A DNA stretch of 64,000 nt from Dethiosulfatibacter aminovorans DSM 17477 (GTDB lineage Bacteria; Bacillota; Clostridia; Tissierellales; Dethiosulfatibacteraceae), in assembly GCF_900142005.1 (NCBI RefSeq), contig NZ_FQZL01000024.1, positions 1 to 64,000 on the forward strand, in the 5' to 3' direction. Numbering within the stretch: position 1 is the stretch's first letter; each line of letters begins with the position of its first letter. Of the stretch, positions 24,948-34,129 are shown in pieces. Both the position numbers and the translations under genes were made by a program. Below the pieces are notes generated by a model that saw nothing but the letters and a program-made list of their open reading frames with translations, was not told the origin of the DNA and did no database searches.

Positions 24948-27900
24948 ATGCATCTTGAGATAGTGAGGGGAATGCACAATTCCGGAAAGACGAAATATAT
25001 TTACGATAAGATGAAGGAATTGTCCAGGGATATGGAAGCCAGTTGTATACTCATAGTCCCTGAACAGACAACCTATGAGAAGGAAAAAGAGATAATTGCC
25101 TATCTGGACACTGAAGGAATAATAAATATTCGAGTCCTTTCTCTCAAGAGAATGGCGTTTGCCGTACTGGAAGAGACAGGCGGGATCAAGACACCCTTGA
25201 TAAATGATTATGGAAAGATAATGCTTCTTGGAAACATCATGAGAAGAAAAAAAGGAGAGCTTTCAGTCTTCAAGAAGTCAAGCAGTCAGGAAGGAATGTA
25301 TAATGAATTCAACAGTCTTATTAACGAATTTAAGTCCTGTGGTATTTCAATTGACTTCATCAAGGCTGTTTCAAACAGTATAACCGATGATGAAAATCTG
25401 AAAAACAAGCTGAGAGATATTGGAATCGTATATGAAGAGCTTCAAAAACATCTTGACGAGAAGTTTCTTGATGACGAGGATACCATAAGTCTCAGTTCGA
25501 AAAAAATTAGTGAATCCAACCTGGTCGGTAACTCCTATATATTTCTTGATGAATTCGAGAATTTCACAGTCAATGAGTTAAAGCTTGTAAGGGAGCTTGT
25601 GAGGTATTCAAAGGATGCAGTTGTTTCTGCCACTATTCCTCATGACTACGAATCCAATGGTGACAGTCAGGAGGAATTTGAATCGGGTTGGAAAATGGTG
25701 GCGGACCTGAAATCTCTCAGAGAAGTTGGAATTGATGTAGTAGAGAAATTCATGGATGGTAGAAACAGCCTCAAGGATGACATACAATTCCTCTCATCTT
25801 CCATATTTGGCTATGACAATGTTTTTTACAAGGTGGAACCTGAAAACATTGGCTTTTTTTATGCAAAAAATCCTTACGAAGAGATAAAAACTGCAGCGGA
25901 CATGATAATAAAGGATGTAAGGGACAATGGCTACAGGTGGAAGGATATAGCACTGGTTACCGGCGATGAGTACCAGTATGCAGTAAATGTGGAGAAGGTG
26001 TTTCCCGAATATGAAATACCATATTTCTTGGACAGTAAAAGAGAGATTATTAATCATCCCCTGGTTGTCATGATATTGTCAATTCTGGATATAGGGATAA
26101 AGAACTATAGACAGGGTGATGTCATCAGGTTTTTGAAATGCGGGTATACGGATCTGGATAAGAGCAGCATTGAAGATCTTGAAAATCATGCAATTAGATA
26201 TGGAATCGATGGATACAAGTGGAAGCTGGAAATTAAGTACGGATCCGGAGACCTTGAAGAGCTGGAAGCTTCAAGGAGGACAGTAGTAGATTTGCTTAAG
26301 CATGTGGATGGACTTGTAAAGGAGTCGACCTGGGAGGAAAAGATCAACATCCTTGTACAAGTCATAACAGAATTGAAAATATATGAAAAGATAAAGAATG
26401 AAACCTATGAATTGAGAAATCGGGAGATGTTTGAAGAAGCTTACGAGAATTCACAGATATGGAATTCCGTTATGGAAATATTCGAACAAACTGTGAATAT
26501 CTCAGGAGAATCTGAAACCGGAATAAGGGAATTCAGAGATATGATTACAACCGGATTTGAAGAATTCAGCATAAGCATCATTCCACCTGACGATGACTGT
26601 GTCGTACTTGGTGTAATAGGAAAAACCCTGGTTGAGAAGAAAAAGGTATACTTTGTTGGAATGAATGAGGGAGTGGTACCTTCTATCCATACCAGCCGGG
26701 GAATACTCTACGATGATGAAAGGGATTATCTAATTGAAAAAGGAGCTGGAATCTTCAGCAGAAACGAAGATGTTTCCATGGAGAAATTCAAAATTGGGAA
26801 AATACTCAATTCGGTAAGTGATGGAATTGTATTTTCATATTCACTGGGAGATGCAGAAGGAAGGACAATGCTCCCTTCGACATATTCTGAAAGGATAAAA
26901 TCCATCTTCCCTGAAATGAAAGTGGTTGGAGGTATCCTGGAAAATGAAGAAATGCCTGAAAAGACAAGACCTTGTCTCAACTATGTATCCGAAAGGATAA
27001 GAGCGGATATAAATGGCTTTGAAATGGATATAAAAGATAAAAATCTTCTTTATTGGATCAGGGAAAACAAAACTGACTTTTCAAGCCTGATGGACGAGGC
27101 TTTTTCCTATGACAACAAGGCCGTCATTGAAGATGAAAGCCTTGTAGAAGAAGTTTTTGACATGCCTTTGAAAATGTCGCCTTATTCGGTGGAAAACTAC
27201 AACACCTGTCCTTTCAAGTATTTTGTTGAAAATGGATTGAAGCCTGTTGCAAGAGAGGAATATAAAATTGATTACAAGGACATTGGAAGCCTCTACCATA
27301 AAATTATTGAAGAAGTCACAAACAGGATCATAGAGGATGATGAATTCATAGAAAAGGACATTGTACAGCTGAAGGAAGAAGTGAAAAACATATCGGACTC
27401 AGTGTTTTCAATTGAAAATGAAAGCAATGATCTTATTAACGACAGCCATAGAAACAGATATATAAGATCGAAAATTGAATCAACTACTGAAAAGGCTGCT
27501 CTCAGCATTGTTAAACAGCTGAAGAACAGCAAATTCAAACCTGCATACAGCGAAGCGTCTTTTGGCTTGGATAAAGGAGATATGAATCCGGTTGAGCTGA
27601 AGAACGAAAAGGGTTCTGTTTACCTTCGGGGAAGAATAGACAGGATAGATGTCTACAAAGATGATGAAGGAGCTTATATAAATATTATCGACTACAAGTC
27701 GTCAAATAAAAATATTGATCTTAACGATGTCATGAATGGACTTCAAATTCAACTCTTCCTCTATCTTGATGCAGTGATCAAGTATAATAGCGGCATCTTT
27801 GAAAATAAGGGAAGTTTTGGAGGCGTCTTCTATTTCCATATTGATAATCCCATACTGGATGGAGATGTTGTGGATATTGAAGATGTTGATGGAGAAATAT

Positions 27901-28307
27901 TCAAAAGGTTTTCTCTGAAGGGTTATGCAATAGATGATATAAACATAATAAGCAAGATGGATGTAAACTTCATGGAAAACAAGTCTTCTAATGTTCTGGA
28001 AAGTATAAAGATGACGAAAAAGGAAAAGTTTTCCGCAACTTCCAGGATACTCAAGGAAGAACACATAAAAAAGCTTCTTCATATAATTGAAAAAAAGATT
28101 ATTGAAGTTTCCGATTGTATAGAAAAAGGAAAGATAGAAATAAAGCCATATAAATATAAGAACAGGATACCATGTGAGTATTGTGATTTTTTGTCAGTTT
28201 GTCAGTTTGACAATGAACTTGAAGGAAATGAATACAACAGACTCAAATACTTGAAGAAGGAAGAAATTATGGAAATTCTGGAAAAGGAGGATGGCGAGAA
28301 TGGTTAA
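24948..28307 (+). CDS. addB: ATP-dependent helicase/deoxyribonuclease subunit B
   Basis: 1119 aa. The N-terminal Walker A IVRGMHNSGKTKYIYDKM is present, the middle is helicase-like without all motifs, and the C-terminal nuclease has IDYKSS plus the four-Cys iron-sulfur staple (Cys in NTCPFKYFVENG, then CEYCDFLSVC). With AddA it processes double-strand ends for RecA loading at Chi. AddB-type nucleases cut the 5'-ended strand. It ends 8 bp into addA. Confidence 0.93.
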   Translation: MHLEIVRGMHNSGKTKYIYDKMKELSRDMEASCILIVPEQTTYEKEKEIIAYLDTEGIINIRVLSLKRMAFAVLEETGGIKTPLINDYGKIMLLGNIMRRKKGELSVFKKSSSQEGMYNEFNSLINEFKSCGISIDFIKAVSNSITDDENLKNKLRDIGIVYEELQKHLDEKFLDDEDTISLSSKKISESNLVGNSYIFLDEFENFTVNELKLVRELVRYSKDAVVSATIPHDYESNGDSQEEFESGWKMVADLKSLREVGIDVVEKFMDGRNSLKDDIQFLSSSIFGYDNVFYKVEPENIGFFYAKNPYEEIKTAADMIIKDVRDNGYRWKDIALVTGDEYQYAVNVEKVFPEYEIPYFLDSKREIINHPLVVMILSILDIGIKNYRQGDVIRFLKCGYTDLDKSSIEDLENHAIRYGIDGYKWKLEIKYGSGDLEELEASRRTVVDLLKHVDGLVKESTWEEKINILVQVITELKIYEKIKNETYELRNREMFEEAYENSQIWNSVMEIFEQTVNISGESETGIREFRDMITTGFEEFSISIIPPDDDCVVLGVIGKTLVEKKKVYFVGMNEGVVPSIHTSRGILYDDERDYLIEKGAGIFSRNEDVSMEKFKIGKILNSVSDGIVFSYSLGDAEGRTMLPSTYSERIKSIFPEMKVVGGILENEEMPEKTRPCLNYVSERIRADINGFEMDIKDKNLLYWIRENKTDFSSLMDEAFSYDNKAVIEDESLVEEVFDMPLKMSPYSVENYNTCPFKYFVENGLKPVAREEYKIDYKDIGSLYHKIIEEVTNRIIEDDEFIEKDIVQLKEEVKNISDSVFSIENESNDLINDSHRNRYIRSKIESTTEKAALSIVKQLKNSKFKPAYSEASFGLDKGDMNPVELKNEKGSVYLRGRIDRIDVYKDDEGAYINIIDYKSSNKNIDLNDVMNGLQIQLFLYLDAVIKYNSGIFENKGSFGGVFYFHIDNPILDGDVVDIEDVDGEIFKRFSLKGYAIDDINIISKMDVNFMENKSSNVLESIKMTKKEKFSATSRILKEEHIKKLLHIIEKKIIEVSDCIEKGKIEIKPYKYKNRIPCEYCDFLSVCQFDNELEGNEYNRLKYLKKEEIMEILEKEDGENG

Positions 28308-31300
28308 ATGGACAGAACAGCAACAGTCGGCGATTGACAACAGGAGCAAAAATCTGCTGGTATCTGCTGCAGCAGGATCAGGCAAGACAGCTGTTCTCGT
28401 TGAAAGGATAATCAGGTCTGTAATAGATGACAATACAAACATAGACAGATTCCTTGTAGTAACCTTTACAAATGCAGCTGCTTCCGGCATGAAGGAAAAA
28501 ATCAAGGAAGCGATGATTTCCTCCATGAATGAAATAAATGGGGCCTTCTTAAAAAAACAGCTTGGTCAGATTGGAAACAGCAGCATATCAACAATGCATT
28601 CCTTTTGCTTTGATATAATCAGAAAATACTTCTACCTCATAGATCTTGATCCTGATTTCAAGATAATGGATACAAATGATTCTGAAATTCTTCTTGAAGA
28701 GACTGTCAATGATTTGCTGGAAAGAAGATATGAAGAAAAAGACGGCAGTTTCCTCCTTCTCATAGACTCTTTTTCTGAGAACCGGGGAGATGAAAGAATA
28801 GTAAGCCTGGTGAAGAGGCTTTACAAGACTGTTCTCAGTTACCCAAATCCTATGGGATGGCTTAGGGATGCTGTTGACCAGCTTGATGTGAGTTTGGGGG
28901 AAGTGGATGATACCTTATGGATACGAATACTCAAGAATGAAGGTGGAAAATACCTGGATTTTGCAGAAGATATCCTTAAGGATGCAATAAGCATATGCCC
29001 GGAGGATTTGCCGTATTTTGATACACTCCAGGAAGACAGGTCAAATCTCTACAACCTTAAGGTCCTTCTTGAAAATGACTTTGAAAGGTTCTGCATGACT
29101 GCTGGAGCCCTTTCTCATCCAAGGCTCAAGACATTAAGAAAAGACAAGAAAGAAATGTTTGATCCGGAACTGATAGAAGAGGTGAAATATTCAAGAGAAA
29201 AATACAAGAAGACAGTTGACGGAATAAAGAAACATATGCCTAAAAGCAGTTATTCCGCTATGGCCAGGGATCTTGAATTCATGCATCCCATAATGGAAGC
29301 CCTTTATAGTTTTGTCGAAGACCTTCACCATGAGTTCAGAAGAAGGAAAAAGGAAATGAAATCACTGGATTTCAATGATGCCGAGCATCTGGCACTTGAA
29401 ATACTTGAGGAAGATGAGGCATCTGTTTATTATAGAAACAAGTTCAAATATATATATGTCGATGAATACCAGGACAGCAATGGCATACAGGAGGAATTGA
29501 TCAACCGCGTCAAAAGAGAAAACAATCTCTTCATGGTAGGGGATGTGAAGCAAAGCATATATCGGTTCAGGCAGGCGGATCCTACTCTTTTCATAGAAAA
29601 ATACAACAACTATAAAAAGCCTTCGGAGAAAGACAGTCTTGTTCTTTTGAACAAGAACTTCAGAAGCAGAGGGGAAATTCTTGATTTTACAAATTATCTT
29701 TTCAGCAAGCTCATGAATGAAGAGCTTGGCGAGATTGATTATAATGAGGATGCATATCTTTACAGAGGTACTTCATTTGAAGCAGGTGAAAAGCCACTGG
29801 AAATAAATGTAATAGAAAAGAAGATGGAAGAATCAGAGAACGGAGAAGAAGGGGAGTTTATTGATCAGGAACTTCTGGAGCTTAAAACAAATGAGCTGGA
29901 AGCAAGATTCATAGCGAACAAGATAAAAGAGCTGAAGGCAGGGGAAACCTATGATGCTAAAAATAAATGCTGGAGAAAAATCAGATACAGCGACATTGTG
30001 ATACTTCTAAGATCGGCAGCCAATTGGGCAAGTGTATTTGAAGATGTTTTTTACAATGAAGGCATTCCATTTTATTCAGATGTATCAAACAGTTATTTTG
30101 ATACAGTAGAAATAAAAGTCATGATGAATGTTTTGAGAATAATTGACAATATCAAGCAGGATATTCCGCTATTAAGCGTAATGAGGTCTCCTTTCGGAGG
30201 GTTTTCCATAGATGAATTGGTGAAGATAAGACGGTTAAAGAAGGATGGAGAATTTTTTTCAGCCTTCCTTAAAAGCGATGATCTTGAAAATGAAAGACTG
30301 AAAGGGAAAATCGAAAAATTTAGAGGTCAAGTTGAAGAGTGGAGATTCAAGTCCAGAACAATCAGTTTGAGCAGGCTTCTATGGGAAATAATGATTGATA
30401 CAAAATACTACTACTTCAACGGTCTCATGAAGAACGGCAATTTGAAACAGGCTAATTTGAGGCTTCTTGTTGACAGGGCAGGCGTTTTTCAAAAGGACGG
30501 ATACTCAGGCATTTCAGATTTCATCAAGTATATGGATAGGGTCAGGAAGTCTTCAGGTGACATGATGACAGCAAAGATTCTGGGTGAAAATGATGATGTT
30601 GTAAGACTTATGACGATTCACAAGAGCAAGGGTCTTGAGTTTCCCGTAGTCATTTGTGCAGGACTAAACAAGAAATTCAACAAGTCGGATTTGACTGGTG
30701 ACCTGATATTAAGCAGGAAATGTCTGCTTGCTCCAAAGTATATAAACAGGGAAGAAAGCATCTACAAGGAAACACTTCCAAGATTTGCCTCAAAGATTCA
30801 AATAAACAGAGAAAATCTCTCTGAAGAAATGAGGGTTCTTTATGTTGCTCTCACAAGGGCTGTAGACAAACTTATTTTAACTGGAACCGTGGATGATTTC
30901 ACAAAATGGAAGGAGAAATGGAAGAAGGAAAAGATTGACTATATAAATACCTTGTCGGCATCATCTTATCTTGACTGGATAGGTTATATATTGAACAAGG
31001 AAGAATCAGTATACGAAGTTCATAAAGTCAGTATCTTGCATTTTACAAAGTCCAATGATTATGAGTCATTGGAGACCAGGGACTGTCTCGAAAGGATTTT
31101 CCAGGGAGAGTGGAGAGATGATGAAGTGTATGAATCCATAAATAGAAAGATGAACTGGAAATACGAATTCGGTGAAAGGAGTTTTGTTCCCGACAAGATA
31201 ACGGTAACTGATATCAAAGAGCTGAGAGGGGAAAATAAAAACCTTAGGAACAGGATTCCGGCTTTGAGAGACATACCGCTTTTCAAGAGCAGGGTATCCG

Positions 31301-31815
31301 GATTTACTCCTGCTGAAATTGGTACAATAAATCACTCGGTGCTTCAGCTCATTAAGCTGTCCGGAGATATGGATCACGATTATATCAAGGATTCAATAAA
31401 TGAAATGATCGATAAAAAACAGCTTACTGAAGAGGAGGCCGGAGTTGTGGAAATAGAGAGGATACTGGATTTCTACAGTTCATCCCTGGGAAGAAGAATG
31501 GTAAAATCTCAAGAAGTATACAGAGAACAGCCTTTCATATTGAAGAAAAGTGAAGGAGATATAGTCCAAGGGCCGGGAAAGGGAAGGACGATACTGGTAC
31601 AGGGGATAATAGACTGTTATTTCAAGGAAAAAGGAGAGCTGGTTCTTGTGGATTACAAGACTGACAGAGTATTTGACGATGTGGATAACCTTGTTGAACA
31701 CTATTCACCCCAGATTCATACTTACAGGGAGGCACTTGAAAAGCTTACAGGTTTAAAAGTAAAGGAATCCTATCTCTATCTCATAAATTCGTCAAAGGCA
31801 ATTAAAGTAAATTAA
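28300..31815 (+). CDS. addA: ATP-dependent helicase/nuclease subunit A
   Basis: 1171 aa from the ATG at 28300, 9 bp behind AAGGAGG; the ATG at 28291 is only 1 bp behind that site. UvrD-type helicase motifs: Ia/Walker A SAAAGSGKTAVLVERII, VTFTNAAA, DEYQDSN (motif II), GDVKQSIYRFRQADP, MTIHKSKGLEFPVV and VALTRA (VI). The C-terminal nuclease carries LVDYKTDRV. Standard partner of AddB for recombination repair. Confidence 0.96.
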   Translation: MVKWTEQQQSAIDNRSKNLLVSAAAGSGKTAVLVERIIRSVIDDNTNIDRFLVVTFTNAAASGMKEKIKEAMISSMNEINGAFLKKQLGQIGNSSISTMHSFCFDIIRKYFYLIDLDPDFKIMDTNDSEILLEETVNDLLERRYEEKDGSFLLLIDSFSENRGDERIVSLVKRLYKTVLSYPNPMGWLRDAVDQLDVSLGEVDDTLWIRILKNEGGKYLDFAEDILKDAISICPEDLPYFDTLQEDRSNLYNLKVLLENDFERFCMTAGALSHPRLKTLRKDKKEMFDPELIEEVKYSREKYKKTVDGIKKHMPKSSYSAMARDLEFMHPIMEALYSFVEDLHHEFRRRKKEMKSLDFNDAEHLALEILEEDEASVYYRNKFKYIYVDEYQDSNGIQEELINRVKRENNLFMVGDVKQSIYRFRQADPTLFIEKYNNYKKPSEKDSLVLLNKNFRSRGEILDFTNYLFSKLMNEELGEIDYNEDAYLYRGTSFEAGEKPLEINVIEKKMEESENGEEGEFIDQELLELKTNELEARFIANKIKELKAGETYDAKNKCWRKIRYSDIVILLRSAANWASVFEDVFYNEGIPFYSDVSNSYFDTVEIKVMMNVLRIIDNIKQDIPLLSVMRSPFGGFSIDELVKIRRLKKDGEFFSAFLKSDDLENERLKGKIEKFRGQVEEWRFKSRTISLSRLLWEIMIDTKYYYFNGLMKNGNLKQANLRLLVDRAGVFQKDGYSGISDFIKYMDRVRKSSGDMMTAKILGENDDVVRLMTIHKSKGLEFPVVICAGLNKKFNKSDLTGDLILSRKCLLAPKYINREESIYKETLPRFASKIQINRENLSEEMRVLYVALTRAVDKLILTGTVDDFTKWKEKWKKEKIDYINTLSASSYLDWIGYILNKEESVYEVHKVSILHFTKSNDYESLETRDCLERIFQGEWRDDEVYESINRKMNWKYEFGERSFVPDKITVTDIKELRGENKNLRNRIPALRDIPLFKSRVSGFTPAEIGTINHSVLQLIKLSGDMDHDYIKDSINEMIDKKQLTEEEAGVVEIERILDFYSSSLGRRMVKSQEVYREQPFILKKSEGDIVQGPGKGRTILVQGIIDCYFKEKGELVLVDYKTDRVFDDVDNLVEHYSPQIHTYREALEKLTGLKVKESYLYLINSSKAIKVN

Positions 31816-31822
31816 TTTTCTC

Positions 31823-31906
31823 TTTACATTTACTGGGAAAGCAACTATAATACAATGTATTGTGAAAAATATGTAATTTGATTATTTTGAATTTTTGGAT
31901 TATAAT
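31823..31906 (+). promoter_or_regulatory. Two tandem sigma-A promoters before the 6S RNA candidate
   Basis: P1: TTTACA (31823-31828), 17 bp, TATAAT (31846-31851). P2: TTGATT (31878-31883), 17 bp, TATAAT (31901-31906). P2 would start transcripts near 31913, at the 5' end of the predicted RNA. Confidence 0.7.
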
Positions 31907-31912
31907 AATAGT

Positions 31913-32104
31913 AGGAAATAGCCTGCAATGTTTGAGGTACCATTTAATTCAACCGACATAATTTGAACGGGAGTTCACGTTCCCGGAATTGATGACGAAA
32001 CTGCTTGTCAGGGGGTCAGAAGTTCGAGACAGAGCACCCACCTGCTGTGAGGCGGGTATGAATTAACTGGGCCGCGGCAAAGCGGGTTTTTTGCAGCCTA
32101 GGCA
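31913..32104 (+). ncRNA. ssrS: Candidate 6S RNA
   Basis: About 190 nt between addA and the PHP gene with strong rod-like pairing. The ends pair (GCCTGCAA at 31921-31928 with TTGC...AGGC at 32091-32103), GAACGGGAGTTCACGTTCCCGG forms an internal hairpin near 31973-31996, and CACCCACCTG pairs with GGCGGGT near 32036-32058, before TGAATTAACTGGGCCGCGGC. Size, overall fold and the 3' segment resemble Firmicutes 6S RNA as I remember it. 6S RNA binds sigma-A RNA polymerase. The 3' end is only about 22 nt from the PHP gene start, so read-through into that gene is likely. Confidence 0.65.
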
Positions 32105-32126
32105 CAATAATAAATCAGGTGATGAA

Positions 32127-32918
32127 ATGTATGATTTCCATGTAAGGTCTCTGTATTCAGCAGGATGCAGGTATGACATTGAAAAGATGGTCAAAGCAGC
32201 CATAAAGAAGAAAATAAAGCTTGTTTACATAGCTGATTTCTATGAAATCAATGAAAAAAAAGACTGGGACATGTCTTTTGATTTGTATGAATATAGAAAC
32301 GAGATTCAAAGAATCAATAAAAAATATGATGAAATAGAAATCTTGTCTGCTATAGAGCTGGGAATTGATGAAAGCGAATATGGCAGATTTGATGCTTTGA
32401 TGGACAATGTACAGGTTGACATGATAATTTTGTCTACCCACAAGGTAAATGGAGTATATCTCAGTGATGAAAGATTCTATTCGGAGAAGCATACCTTGGA
32501 GATATATGAAGAATACTATACGGAAATTCTTGAAAGCATAAGATCCTTTGACAACTTTGATGTGGTTGGTCACTTGGACCTGATTGACAGGTTTAAGGAA
32601 AGATACTACATGGATTTGGAATTTACCAAGTATAAAAAAATAATTTCTGATATTCTTAAGGAGATTATTGAAAAAGACAAGTCTATTGAAATAAACACGA
32701 GCGGATACCATTCCATTGTAAACAGACCCTATCCTAAAAAGGAAATCCTCACAATGTACAAAAAGCTTGGAGGAGAAAAAATTGTAATAGGTTCGGATGC
32801 TGACAAGCCGGAGTTCATTGGATACAAGCATAAGGAATTGATTTCAGACCTTAAGGATATTGGATTTAATCATATTACAGTTTACCGCAAAAGAATACCA
32901 CATATGGTTAGATTTTAA
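32127..32918 (+). CDS. PHP-domain protein with altered metal site
   Basis: 263 aa from the ATG at 32127 with CAGGTGATG upstream. It has the overall layout of histidinol-phosphatase HisK/PHP proteins: N-terminal YDFHVRSLYSAG, ILSAIELGID, DMIILSTHKVNG, VVGHLDLIDRF and EINTSG. Several usual ligands are changed: the first HxH is HxR (His5-Val-Arg7), the expected TDH is ADFY, and the C-terminal SDAH is SDAD. It may have another metal set, a new activity or no catalysis. No his genes are nearby. It follows the 6S candidate and precedes the DUF445 gene by 14 bp. Confidence 0.75.
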   Translation: MYDFHVRSLYSAGCRYDIEKMVKAAIKKKIKLVYIADFYEINEKKDWDMSFDLYEYRNEIQRINKKYDEIEILSAIELGIDESEYGRFDALMDNVQVDMIILSTHKVNGVYLSDERFYSEKHTLEIYEEYYTEILESIRSFDNFDVVGHLDLIDRFKERYYMDLEFTKYKKIISDILKEIIEKDKSIEINTSGYHSIVNRPYPKKEILTMYKKLGGEKIVIGSDADKPEFIGYKHKELISDLKDIGFNHITVYRKRIPHMVRF

Positions 32919-32932
32919 GAAAGGACATAAAG

Positions 32933-33544
32933 ATGACAAATATTTTAGTAAAGATCTTCATATTGGCTTTAATAGGATCAGCAATTGGATATGTAACCAA
33001 TGTACTAGCCATAAAATTGCTTTTTAGACCTTATGAAGAAATAAGAATACCAATAATCAATTTTAGGATTCAGGGCGTAATCCCTATGAGACAGAAGGAA
33101 ATAGCAAAAAATATTGGTGAGATCATAGAACAGGAACTGGTCAGTATAAGCGATATACTGGATAATTTTGTAACAGAGGATAAGATTCATGGACTGCTTC
33201 TTTCAATCCAGAACAAACTGAAAGCAGTAATAGATGTGAAAATATCTGAAATGCCGCTTCTGGCAGGATTCAAGGGAATGATTTTCGGATATATCGACAG
33301 GATCATGGAAGAGGAAGGGCAGGACTATATCAAGGAAATAATCCACAATATAGGTGTCAATGCACAGGAGGAGATTAAGATAAATGAAATGGTTGAAGAA
33401 AAAATTAATGCCTTTGACCTTTCAAAACTTGAAGAACTTGCATATGAAATAGCGAGGAAGGAGCTTAGACATATAGAGGTTCTTGGAGGAGTTCTTGGTT
33501 TTATGATTGGTATTGTACAGGGTATTGTTGTTCATCTGTTTTAG
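32933..33544 (+). CDS. DUF445 membrane protein, short form
   Basis: 203 aa. It has an N-terminal span (about 5-27) with GSAIGYVTNVLAIKLLFRPYEE, the hallmark start of DUF445 (YheB-like) proteins, a helical middle and a C-terminal span GGVLGFMIGIVQGIVVHLF. Bacillus YheB is roughly twice as long, while short versions are common in Clostridia. Function unknown. GAAAGGA site upstream; operon with the PHP gene. Confidence 0.8.
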   Translation: MTNILVKIFILALIGSAIGYVTNVLAIKLLFRPYEEIRIPIINFRIQGVIPMRQKEIAKNIGEIIEQELVSISDILDNFVTEDKIHGLLLSIQNKLKAVIDVKISEMPLLAGFKGMIFGYIDRIMEEEGQDYIKEIIHNIGVNAQEEIKINEMVEEKINAFDLSKLEELAYEIARKELRHIEVLGGVLGFMIGIVQGIVVHLF

Positions 33545-33725
33545 AAAAAAATTCGAGAATGGTAAAAGTGTTTTTTCATCGCAACAATTGTATGCAAATC
33601 TCATGTTTTGAAATTTATTTTAATTATATCTTGAAAAAACATAAGACTTGTCATATACTTGATGATATTATTAATACGTTGGTTGAAGGTTTCGGAAGTT
33701 AACATACGACCGTTTCTGGACAAAC

Positions 33726-33798
33726 TTCTGGAGAGACTCGAAAGAGCACCGAAGGGGCAAGCATAATGCGAAACTCTCAGGTAAAAGGACAGAGGCAG
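33726..33798 (+). promoter_or_regulatory. Glycine riboswitch, single aptamer
   Basis: The aptamer consensus is clear: CTGGAGAGAC, GCACCGAAGGGGCAAGC, AAACTCTCAGG and AAAAGGACAGAG in order over about 70 nt. No second aptamer is present in the 180 bp upstream, so it is a singleton. Behind it lie a hairpin GCAGAAA/TTTCTGC (33795-33801, 33806-33812) and a terminator (33812-33832), then the ACT-domain gene. Glycine binding probably changes terminator formation; singleton type and a terminator platform suggest induction by glycine. Confidence 0.92.
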
Positions 33799-33811
33799 AA
33801 ATAGATTTCTG

Positions 33812-33833
33812 CGGGCCTTTGTGCCCGTTTTTA
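33812..33833 (+). terminator. Riboswitch expression-platform terminator
   Basis: CGGGC (33812-33816) pairs with GCCCG (33823-33827) and is followed by TTTTT. It lies 18 bp before the ACT gene start codon and overlaps the 3' arm of the preceding hairpin by one base. Confidence 0.75.
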
Positions 33834-33850
33834 TATTAAAGGAGGAAAAC

Positions 33851-34120
33851 ATGAAAGCAGTATTAACCATAATTGGACAAGATAAAGTAGGCATAATAGC
33901 AAGGGTTTCAAACGTGTTGGCGGAATGCAACATCAATATTCTGGATATCAACCAGACTGTTATGAGGGAATATTTCACAATGATAATGCTAACTGATCTT
34001 ACTGACGTGAATGTGTCTTTTGCTGATGTTCAAAAGAAGCTTGAAGAAGTTGAAAAAGAACTTGGAATGAGTATAAGGATTCAAAGAGAAGACATATTCA
34101 CAAAGATGCATGAAGTGTAG
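33851..34120 (+). CDS. ACT-domain protein (UPF0237)
   Basis: 89 aa from the ATG at 33851 behind GGAGGAAAAC. One ACT domain (MKAVLTIIGQDKVGIIARVSN...NILDINQTVM). ACT domains bind amino acids; glycine or serine would fit the riboswitch. It is followed after 9 bp by UPF0210, a pairing seen widely in Firmicutes and archaea. Confidence 0.9.
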   Translation: MKAVLTIIGQDKVGIIARVSNVLAECNINILDINQTVMREYFTMIMLTDLTDVNVSFADVQKKLEEVEKELGMSIRIQREDIFTKMHEV

Positions 34121-34129
34121 GAGGCAGCA

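Noticed and set aside
33550-33725. Second glycine aptamer before the riboswitch
   Set aside because: No GGAGAG, CGAAGGGGC or CUCUCAGG-type conserved blocks were found in this stretch.
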